Positions 20,441-25,981 of a DNA stretch of 25,981 bases are shown here, one piece after another; the stretch's first letter is position 1, and each line of letters starts with the position of its first letter. The notes below the pieces were generated by a model. The model did not search any database. It had not been told where the DNA came from and saw nothing but the letters and a program-made list of their open reading frames with translations. A program made the position numbers and the translations under genes. Source of the DNA: SYFY01 sp031385325. Its GTDB lineage: Bacteria; Pseudomonadota; Gammaproteobacteria; Pseudomonadales; Azotimanducaceae. The stretch lies in contig JANNBJ010000054.1 of assembly GCA_031385325.1 (NCBI GenBank), forward strand, positions 1 to 25,981, written 5' to 3'.

Positions 20441-21439
20441 TCATTTTTCAAAGGCGGCCAGCAGCACATTCTGGTCCGGCGATTCTATGAGCCCCCGATC
20501 AGTGATAAAGCCGCTGATGAGATCAACCGGTGTGACATCAAACGCCGGATTCCATACCCGCACCTGGGCTGCGTGAGTACCCAGCACTTCATCCGCATGG
20601 CGCGCTTCGATGGGAATGGCTGCGCCATTCGGTGTGGACGGATCAAAGGTGGTTGAAGGGCACGCCACGTAGAACGGAATTCCGAAGTGCCTGGCCAGTA
20701 CCGCAAGCCCGAGAGTTCCGATCTTGTTGGCGGTGTCGCCATTGCGGGCAACTCGATCGGTGCCAACCACCACCAGATCAATCTTGCCAGCCGCCATCAG
20801 CGAGGCGGGGACATGGTCACAGATCAGCGTGCAGTCGATACCTGCCGTCGAGAGTTCCCAAGCGGTGAGGCGCGCGCCTTGCCACAGTGGTCTGGTTTCA
20901 TCGATCCACACATGGAACCGTCGACCAGCCTGATGTGCGAGATACAAAGGCGCCGTTGCTGTGCCAAGCGCAGAGACGGCCAACGCGCCTGCGTTGCAGT
21001 GGGTCAGAATATTGACGCCTTCCGTAATCAGCGGCAGACCGCTTTCTCCAATTCGCTGGCACATCAGTCGATCTTCACTGTGTATGGCTGCGGCTTCGTG
21101 AATAAGTGCCTCAGCATCATTGACGCCGAGCGCAACAAGGCGGTCCACGGCAGCGGCCAGATTGACGGCCGTAGGGCGGGCCGCTTTCAGAATCTGCGCA
21201 TTACGGTTGAGTGTCGCGCTGCGGTGGATGGAGTCGACCCCAATCATCGACTGGGCCAGCGCGTATCCAGCGGCGATGCCGATGGCAGGAGCGCCGCGAA
21301 CGGACAGTGTACGAATGGCTTCCGCCGCGGCTTCGATGGAGGTGATTCGCAGGTAGCTTTCTCGGCCGGGCAAGGCACGTTGATCGAGCAGTTCAAGCAC
21401 ACCACCTTGCCAGCGGATCGCCTCGGGAACAGTTTTCAT
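20441..21439 (-). CDS. mtnA: S-methyl-5-thioribose-1-phosphate isomerase
   Basis: MtnA isomerises methylthioribose-1-phosphate to methylthioribulose-1-phosphate in methionine salvage. The 332-aa protein carries RGAPAIGIAAGYALA, catalytic Cys148 in ILTHCNAGALA, and catalytic Asp228 in VVVGTDRVARNGDTANKIGT, with the ending FDVTPVDLISGFITD. Length fits the family. No other salvage gene is in the window. The ATG at 21439 has only a weak ribosome site (GAAG). Short direct repeats lie 13-44 bp upstream. The eIF2B-like homologues lack this exact Cys/Asp set, so the assignment is firm. Confidence 0.94.
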   Translation of the reverse strand: MKTVPEAIRWQGGVLELLDQRALPGRESYLRITSIEAAAEAIRTLSVRGAPAIGIAAGYALAQSMIGVDSIHRSATLNRNAQILKAARPTAVNLAAAVDRLVALGVNDAEALIHEAAAIHSEDRLMCQRIGESGLPLITEGVNILTHCNAGALAVSALGTATAPLYLAHQAGRRFHVWIDETRPLWQGARLTAWELSTAGIDCTLICDHVPASLMAAGKIDLVVVGTDRVARNGDTANKIGTLGLAVLARHFGIPFYVACPSTTFDPSTPNGAAIPIEARHADEVLGTHAAQVRVWNPAFDVTPVDLISGFITDRGLIESPDQNVLLAAFEK

Positions 21440-21451
21440 GGTGTTCGCTTC

Positions 21452-21483
21452 ACGATTTGCATCTCACGATTTAGTCTCACGTG
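21452..21483. repeat. Iterated tcacgattt motifs upstream of mtnA
   Basis: tcacgattt occurs at 21452-21460 and 21466-21474, with tcacg again at 21479-21483, a period of about 14 bp, inside the likely promoter region of mtnA. They could be operator half-sites; no regulator is identified. Confidence 0.4.
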
Positions 21484-21622
21484 TGACCGCGGGTTGATTG
21501 AATAGATGTTAACCGGCGGAGCAAGCTGGGGTCCGCTGGGGAATACGCCGTCTATGTGGCTCGGTGTGTTCCAGCCCATGCGAATCCTGGCTCGGCAGGG
21601 TATCGCCGAATGGATGACTGTC

Positions 21623-21648
21623 CCAGCGCCAGAGCACTTGGCGCCTGG
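21623..21648. other. Hairpin in the mtnA-to-ParD gap (21440-21761), otherwise featureless
   Basis: The 322-bp divergent gap holds no convincing gene; a 76-codon frame within it has no family resemblance or ribosome site. One hairpin is clear: cca-gcgcca pairs with tggcgc-(c)-tgg around a 7-nt loop. It ends 113 bp before the antitoxin start and could lie in its leader or mark an element end. No T-run follows. Confidence 0.35.
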
Positions 21649-21761
21649 AATTTGTGGTGGGGCGAGAGGTCAGGAGATCAAAGGTGTATCAGGTGTGATC
21701 CCCTATGGTTGGCAAACCTTGTCATCCCGGAGGTAACCTGAATCAACCGAAGGAGTCCCCT

Positions 21762-22004
21762 ATGGCTACCATGAACGTCTCGCTCCCGGATCCCATGAAA
21801 GCGTGGATCGAAGAGCAAACGCGGGATGGAACTTTCAGCAATGCCAGCGACTATGTTCGTCACTTGATCCGCCGTGATCAGGCACGGGCAAAGGCCGCGG
21901 CGCAACTGCAGGCAGCCATAGGTGAAGCGATTGAAAGCGGCGAGCCACGCGCATTCGAAGCCACCGCTTTCAAGGCCCGGCTACATCGCCTCCATGGGGG
22001 ATGA
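21762..22004 (+). CDS. parD: ParD-type antitoxin (ribbon-helix-helix)
   Basis: An 80-aa protein typical of CC2985/ParD-family antitoxins: it opens MNVSLPDPMKAWIEEQTRDGTFSNASDYVRHLIRRD, a ribbon-helix-helix for operator binding. The tail (EATAFKARLHRLHGG) should wrap the toxin. It neutralises the overlapping toxin and represses the pair. AAGGAG lies 7 bp before ATG 21762. Its stop overlaps the toxin start by 11 bp, the usual antitoxin-first order. Assignment to ParD is from sequence pattern; specificity is set by the partner. Confidence 0.88.
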   Translation: MATMNVSLPDPMKAWIEEQTRDGTFSNASDYVRHLIRRDQARAKAAAQLQAAIGEAIESGEPRAFEATAFKARLHRLHGG

Positions 22005-22311
22005 ACTTCCCGGTGGGATCAGGCTATCACCTAAAGCAGAACCAGATCTGGAAGAGATCTGGTACCACATAGCGTTGGCATGGTCCGAGACGCAGGCGGA
22101 TCGATATATCGAAAGTCTTGTCGTTATTTTTGATCTGTTGCTGGCAATGCCGAAGATGGCGCGTGAGCGCATGGACTTCGTGCCACCGGTCAGAATCCAC
22201 CCGACCGGAGCGCACCTGATCATCTACCGGACCAACGAAGGCTTCCTCGACATCCTCCGGGTACTCGGTGGCCAACGGGACTGGCAGCTTCTTCTGGAAT
22301 CGCTCGAGTAA
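21994..22311 (+). CDS. parE: ParE-type toxin (RelE/ParE superfamily)
   Basis: A 105-aa toxin. The pattern IRLSPKAEPDLEEIWYHIA, ADRYIESL, FDLLLAMPKMARER, HLIIYRTNEGFLDILRVL and QRDWQLLLE matches ParE, members of which poison DNA gyrase. The H-x-R-x-D motif is changed to GGQRDW, so the usual His is missing, but ParE toxins tolerate change there. ATG 21994 is chosen (MGDELPGGIRL) because the longer frame from 21922 would run deep into the antitoxin gene. It is translationally coupled to the antitoxin and convergent with the HD-GYP gene, 156 bp away. Confidence 0.85.
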   Translation: MGDELPGGIRLSPKAEPDLEEIWYHIALAWSETQADRYIESLVVIFDLLLAMPKMARERMDFVPPVRIHPTGAHLIIYRTNEGFLDILRVLGGQRDWQLLLESLE

Positions 22312-22386
22312 GGCTCCTTCTGCTGGACTCTTGCTAATCGATGCCTTTGGATTGCGAGCAAGAAACGCCGTTGAAAGGACTTTCCC

Positions 22387-22407
22387 CGAGGTGTGTCCTC
22401 GTAGATC
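22387..22407. repeat. Dispersed 21-nt hairpin repeat, copy A; rest of 22312-22467
   Basis: A 21-nt sequence containing cgagg-tgtgt-cctcg (a 5-bp stem with 5-nt loop) is identical to a second copy at 24563-24583. This copy lies between the convergent ParE and HD-GYP genes, 60 bp beyond the HD-GYP stop. A second loose hairpin (cttgct/agcaag, 22330-22362) is also in this gap. Nothing codes here. Confidence 0.7.
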
Positions 22408-22467
22408 AAGCCAGCCGGTCGTTGAGCCACTGCTTGCGATGGCTTCGGTCTTTCCGAGTCAGCGGAT

Positions 22468-24123
22468 CTACGCCGCAGCGACGAGCAACGGCTCTGCAAC
22501 AGCCTGCCTTTCTTCTGCTGACTCGGCGTACTCCAGCGCAATGCGTCGGAAAACGTCCTCGAGCTCCAGAAACGCATCGACCATGTCTGGGTCGAAGTGG
22601 CCGCCTCGACCATCGCGGATGATGCCTACAGCGACTGCGTGAGTGAATGGCGCCTTGTAGCACCTTCGGCTGATGAGCGCGTCATAAACGTCTGCAATGG
22701 CCATCAGCCGACCGCCGATCGGAATGCTCTCGCCTGCAAGGCCTTCGGGGTAGCCAGTGCCATTCCACTTTTCGTGGTGAGAATAGGCAATCTCGCGCGC
22801 GAAACGCAGAAATGAATTGCTGCCCAGTTTGCGTTCCGCAGCCATGATGGCGTCCCGCCCCATGGCCGGGTGCTGCTTCATTTGCTCAAACTCCTCCTGG
22901 GTGAGCGCGCCAGGCTTGAGCAGAATGGCGTCTGCAACGCCGACTTTGCCAATGTCATGTAGCGGCGCTGACTTGTACAACATCTCAACCGCATCGTTAG
23001 AGAAATACTCCCTAAACTTGGGCAGCGCACGAAGATGTTCAGCGAGAACCCGCACGTAATTTTGAGTGCGCCTGATATGGGCCCCGGTCTCGGGGTCGCG
23101 ATACTCGGCTAACGACGCCATCGATAAAATCGTCGCCTCCTGGGTGGCAGCAAGCTCGCTGGTTCGATCGAGTACGAGACGCTTGAGCCGCTCTTGGTGC
23201 CTGATATTCGTATCTTCTGCAGAAATCAAAGCGTCGACCATACGGCTGAATTCCTGCGCCAGAACACCAATCTCGTCGCTCCGGCGCTTCCAGGGTGTAT
23301 TGAATTGTCGCGCCCCAAGGCCGAACTGACGCAAACGATCAGCAATGGCAATAAGCGGTTTGAAAAGAGCGGAATCGAGATACACAACCAGACTGAGAAT
23401 AAGGACTACGATCGCGACTCCAATCGACACGGCGACACGGCTGCGAGTGACCTCCAGAGCAGCATCAAGCTCGCTCAATGACAGCTTGACGTTGACGCTC
23501 CCGAGCGCGCGACTGTCCACGAAGAGCGGCGTCGTGATGTTGACCAGCCGGTGGCCCGGCGTGAAGTAGTAGTCCGGATGTTCTGGTCCTACGTCCTGCA
23601 GATCGTCTGGATCCAGGTCGCCACTTTCCGTTTCTATGACAATGTAGGGTGCCTTGCGCGCAATCGCCGCCATTAGCTCGACGTGCTCCTCCGGATCAGC
23701 GATTTCTATATTGTCCCGTACATTGCTGGCAACGATGTCCGAATGATCGCCACGCAAGAACAAGACGTTCATTTCAATGTCATTGCGTTCGCGCAGGGCT
23801 GCCAGTCGATCCAGATAACTCTGGATTCCGGCAACATCGTTCTGTTCCGCAAGCTTCGAAACGCCGGACTCGATAAAATGCGACGCCAGCAGTCCTTCGT
23901 GCAAGACGGCGATGCGAGTCGACTCCTCGAACTCACTGATCAGATGACTTGTCAGTACCGCCGCGAGGCCACAGACGAAGAGCACCACCAACGAAAGGAT
24001 TCGCAGTCGAAGAGAGCTGCGCAGTTCGATGCGGCGTACCGGCGTGGCGACTGCCTCCGCCATCGGCCCGGGGGCCAGATCGAGCTGATGCCCTTCATTC
24101 AGGATGTGTACTTGAGTTGTCAT
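22468..24123 (-). CDS. Membrane sensor HD-GYP cyclic-di-GMP phosphodiesterase
   Basis: A 551-aa inner-membrane protein predicted to degrade c-di-GMP. Residues ~43-63 and ~230-252 are transmembrane helices around a ~170-aa periplasmic sensor domain; a HAMP-like linker follows (RLRQFGLGARQFNTP, RSDEIGVLAQEFSRM) and a short coiled coil. The HD-GYP domain runs from ~325: HD at 389-390 in LHDIGKVGVADAILLKPG, then KQHPAMG, HHEKWNGTGYPEG with GYP at 457-459, and ADVYDALISRRCYK. All metal-binding motifs are present, so it should be active. ATG 24123 (MTTQVHILNEG) is preferred over GTG 24171, which lies in decayed rhs sequence. There is no GGDEF domain. It stands alone, flanked by the 21-nt repeat copies, in an accessory region. 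Confidence 0.9.
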   Translation of the reverse strand: MTTQVHILNEGHQLDLAPGPMAEAVATPVRRIELRSSLRLRILSLVVLFVCGLAAVLTSHLISEFEESTRIAVLHEGLLASHFIESGVSKLAEQNDVAGIQSYLDRLAALRERNDIEMNVLFLRGDHSDIVASNVRDNIEIADPEEHVELMAAIARKAPYIVIETESGDLDPDDLQDVGPEHPDYYFTPGHRLVNITTPLFVDSRALGSVNVKLSLSELDAALEVTRSRVAVSIGVAIVVLILSLVVYLDSALFKPLIAIADRLRQFGLGARQFNTPWKRRSDEIGVLAQEFSRMVDALISAEDTNIRHQERLKRLVLDRTSELAATQEATILSMASLAEYRDPETGAHIRRTQNYVRVLAEHLRALPKFREYFSNDAVEMLYKSAPLHDIGKVGVADAILLKPGALTQEEFEQMKQHPAMGRDAIMAAERKLGSNSFLRFAREIAYSHHEKWNGTGYPEGLAGESIPIGGRLMAIADVYDALISRRCYKAPFTHAVAVGIIRDGRGGHFDPDMVDAFLELEDVFRRIALEYAESAEERQAVAEPLLVAAA

Positions 24124-24302
24124 CTCGAAATCCAGTGGTCGCCGCCAACGCGTGCCGAATGGGTCAAACACTAGCGGATCTCACCATCGATGGCCTTGAC
24201 TGAATCGACGTTTACGCAATGTGTCGACTGGCTCACAACAACACCAACATCGGGTTGATCACCCGATTTCCTTACCGGTCTGGATTTACCAGTCAGCCAG
24301 AT

Positions 24303-24392
24303 CGGCTGACCAAGGGCGACGCAGGTGTAGGTGGCCTGAAGCACTCCGTTCAGTGCGATCGATGCCCGTCGATTCGAGTGTTTGCAGACGTA
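24303..24392 (-). pseudogene. Decayed RHS core fragment
   Basis: Translated on the minus strand in one frame, these 30 codons align with codons of the live rhs gene at 25883-25972. About 14 of 30 residues are identical, including NRRA, LQ, TY and ALGQ. Flanking similarity fades: downstream the frame runs to a stop at 24171, and upstream it meets a TGA near 24430. It is the only recognisable part of the 431-bp gap 24172-24602. It probably derives from an older displaced rhs 3' segment, common at rhs loci. Confidence 0.6.
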
Positions 24393-24562
24393 AATCCTCT
24401 GACCACCGAAGTCAGACTGGCGATTTTCTCAAGGAGTGTCCGCGGAACCCCCGCACCTGCGTGGGTAGGCCGCGCGTATTCCGAGCGAGCACGGTGGTCG
24501 AGTCGTTGTATACGGAACCGACTGCGTCTGCGTTCCTGTCATCAAGCGGCGCAGCTGATCCG

Positions 24563-24600
24563 CGAGGTGTGTCCTCGTAGATCTTGTGTCCTCGTGGATC
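24563..24600. repeat. Dispersed 21-nt hairpin repeat, copy B, with a degenerate half copy
   Basis: 24563-24583 is identical to the copy at 22387-22407. Directly after it, 24585-24600 repeats the last 16 bases of the unit with one change (15 of 16), so the element partly duplicated in tandem. It starts right after the stop of the candidate immunity gene, as copy A lies near the HD-GYP stop. Confidence 0.72.
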
Positions 24601-24602
24601 CG

Positions 24603-24968
24603 TCAGTCGACAAAAGCAGAGGTGACGATTCTGAACACTTTGCTTCCCTTCATGTGGATATCCCGCTGGCGATAGTGACCACGTTGACCTGCTGGAAGAC
24701 TGTATTGGAAAACATCCACGTTTTCCCCTTGATGAACGTAACGCCATTTAGTCAACGGGATACCCAGTGAGCGGACTACCTCGGGTTCAGATCTACCGAT
24801 AGCGACAGCGTTAAATGCCTCCCAAGAATACTGGGAGGTGTAAGTCGTTGGAAATTCATAGATCATGTCAAGAACAAAGCCTCTTGGACCATCTTCATCG
24901 GTAGCTGCGCCGTACAACACCCAAAGTACAACCCCGGTGACGAACGCTGAGAAAATTCGTAGACTCAT
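24603..24968 (-). CDS. Candidate immunity protein, membrane-anchored
   Basis: A 121-aa protein with an N-terminal hydrophobic segment (IFSAFVTGVVLWVLYGAA) consistent with an inner-membrane anchor or uncleaved signal, followed by a soluble part. NAVAIGRSEPEVVRSLGIPL recalls SmpA/BamE-like or small lipoprotein folds, and YSLPAGQ...GSKVFRIVTSAF completes an alpha/beta domain. Family unknown. It directly follows the rhs gene; using ATG 24968 the genes overlap by 4 bp (ATGA), while ATG 24977 gives 13 bp. Position and size fit an immunity gene for the rhs tip, and the anchor implies the toxin acts in the envelope. That role is inference. Confidence 0.62.
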   Translation of the reverse strand: MSLRIFSAFVTGVVLWVLYGAATDEDGPRGFVLDMIYEFPTTYTSQYSWEAFNAVAIGRSEPEVVRSLGIPLTKWRYVHQGENVDVFQYSLPAGQRGHYRQRDIHMKGSKVFRIVTSAFVD

Positions 24969-25981
24969 TCGCTGCATGACGTACTACATGTCGTTGCATG
25001 CGGGTTTTCCCGACAGAAAGCGTTTTGAAGATCCTGCCAGCCTTCGTAAGTAGTCGGATCAACGGGGCCTCCGGTCAGAGCTTGTCCTCCCAACGAAGAA
25101 ATTGTGTCGAACAGTGATGTCCCTTCGTGCACGGATGTTTCGATCGAACCGTGTTGCGCTACAACCACATCAATGTTGTCGACCGTTTTGTAGACTTGGC
25201 CGGCATAGTCACCAATTGGCGTCAAGAAGGCGTCCTGACTACCCTTGTATGTGTCGCCAGGTGAGATCTTAACGACACCGTTGGTTCCTCTTGGTCCGTC
25301 ATTGTTTCCTCCACCCAACACCCAAACCGGTTGATTGGAGTTGTTTACAACGTCCAGCCCGAAGAAATCGAATTTGAAATTTGGGGAGGCTGACGCGTAG
25401 ACGAACGTGTTTAATCCACCCCCCAACCCAATCGGATCCGATTGTGTATACCGCCCCGTCCCCTGATCGTAATCCCTGAAGTAGTTGTAAGCGACCCCGG
25501 CTTCGGTGTCGAAGTACTGCCCCGGAAAGCGCAGCGGCATGACTTCCAGCACACTGTTGCCATCCGGGTCTTCACTCACCGTGCCATCCCCGAACGGATC
25601 GATATCGAGCCGCCAGATCACCTGACGGGTGGCATTCGTGACGAGTCTCGGTGTGCCGAGATGATCGGGATGCAGATAGGTCCGTGTATCACTGACCTGG
25701 GTGCCGGCGGTATTGAGCACCCGCACATGCCGAGCGACAGGCAGGGTATTCAACCAGTAGTAATCGGTGAACGTCCGTGATCCATCAGGGTTGACGGCGA
25801 GTTCGCCCAGCAGCTCTCCATCCAGCCCAATCATGAAGTGCGTGGTGCGGTTACCGCCACTGACAGGGACGACCTTGCGGGTGCGCTGGCCGAGTGCGCT
25901 GTAGCTGTAGGTGCCCTGTAGTCCCCCGCTCACCGAGACCGTTGCCCGTCGGTTGGCGTGGTTGTAGGTGAAGCTGCGGTT
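24965..25981 (-). CDS. RHS repeat protein, 3' end, with C-terminal toxin-like tip (5' end outside window)
   Basis: The frame is open from the right edge, giving the last 338 codons of an Rhs/YD-repeat protein. The first ~210 residues are core: Tyr-rich repeats (NRSFTY, TYSYSALGQRTRKV), YLHPDHLGTPRLVTNATRQVIWRLDIDPFGD, then RFPGQYFDTEAGVAYNYFRDYDQGTGRYTQSDPIGL, the classical core end with DPIGL, then GGGLNTFVYASASPNFKFDFFGLD, where the usual PxxxxDPxGL junction is found. The last ~130 residues are a variable tip: VVNNSNQPVWVLGGGNNDG, then SPGDTYKG, VVVAQHGSIETS and a Cys-containing tail (CRENPHATTCSTSC). The tip resembles no toxin I recognise. Rhs tips are delivered by type VI or related systems and kill neighbours lacking the cognate immunity gene, which here overlaps its stop. 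Confidence 0.9.
   Translation of the reverse strand, partial: NRSFTYNHANRRATVSVSGGLQGTYSYSALGQRTRKVVPVSGGNRTTHFMIGLDGELLGELAVNPDGSRTFTDYYWLNTLPVARHVRVLNTAGTQVSDTRTYLHPDHLGTPRLVTNATRQVIWRLDIDPFGDGTVSEDPDGNSVLEVMPLRFPGQYFDTEAGVAYNYFRDYDQGTGRYTQSDPIGLGGGLNTFVYASASPNFKFDFFGLDVVNNSNQPVWVLGGGNNDGPRGTNGVVKISPGDTYKGSQDAFLTPIGDYAGQVYKTVDNIDVVVAQHGSIETSVHEGTSLFDTISSLGGQALTGGPVDPTTYEGWQDLQNAFCRENPHATTCSTSCSE

Noticed and set aside
20687..21505. 272-codon open frame opposite mtnA
   Set aside because: Antisense to a complete mtnA, no recognisable motif and no ribosome site.
22387..24600. Transposon with terminal repeats around the HD-GYP gene
   Set aside because: Repeats are direct rather than inverted and no transposase or integrase is between them; kept only as dispersed repeats.
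24412..24747. 111-codon open frame over copy B of the repeat
   Set aside because: It overlaps the candidate immunity gene out of frame and contains repeat sequence; at most it includes more rhs debris.

Overview
The window looks like a chromosomal segment of a gammaproteobacterium with moderately high GC. The evidence is a damX-type SPOR gene beside gltB/gltD (a neighbourhood known from pseudomonad-like gammaproteobacteria), a syd gene, greB and a type-2 malate dehydrogenase. The species cannot be named from the sequence. No rRNA, tRNA, CRISPR array or transposase was found.

Layout. Bases 1-9664 are mostly housekeeping: the 3' end of a damX-like cell-division gene, the two glutamate synthase subunits (gltD and gltB, minus strand), a Nudix hydrolase, malate dehydrogenase and a BadH-like short-chain dehydrogenase. 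Bases 9677-13010 (minus strand) hold a tightly overlapping run of two atypical crotonase-fold proteins and a metallo-beta-lactamase-fold hydrolase, preceded by a phosphomannose-isomerase-like cupin protein. Together with the convergent dehydrogenase they suggest an acyl-CoA (alicyclic or aromatic) degradation locus. Bases 13103-15048 are an alkylation-repair pair: an Ada/AlkA fusion and a methylguanine methyltransferase whose genes overlap. aroA follows on the minus strand and carries a small in-frame tandem repeat.

Bases 16415-19129 (minus strand) form a compact run: secreted EF-hand protein, ECF sigma factor, membrane anti-sigma-like protein, CnrX/Spy-like periplasmic metal-sensor protein and Syd (SecY quality control). 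It reads as an envelope or metal signalling unit and is one of the two most interesting parts of the window. greB, a secreted Tyr/Gly/His-rich protein and mtnA (methionine salvage) lie upstream of it.

From about 21440 to the right edge the region looks accessory: a ParD/ParE-type toxin-antitoxin pair, a membrane HD-GYP c-di-GMP phosphodiesterase flanked by two identical 21-nt hairpin repeats, a decayed piece of RHS core, a membrane-anchored candidate immunity protein, and the 3' part of an rhs gene with a C-terminal toxin-like tip that I cannot assign to a known family. The rhs tip and its overlapping partner are the best candidate for an undescribed effector/immunity pair.
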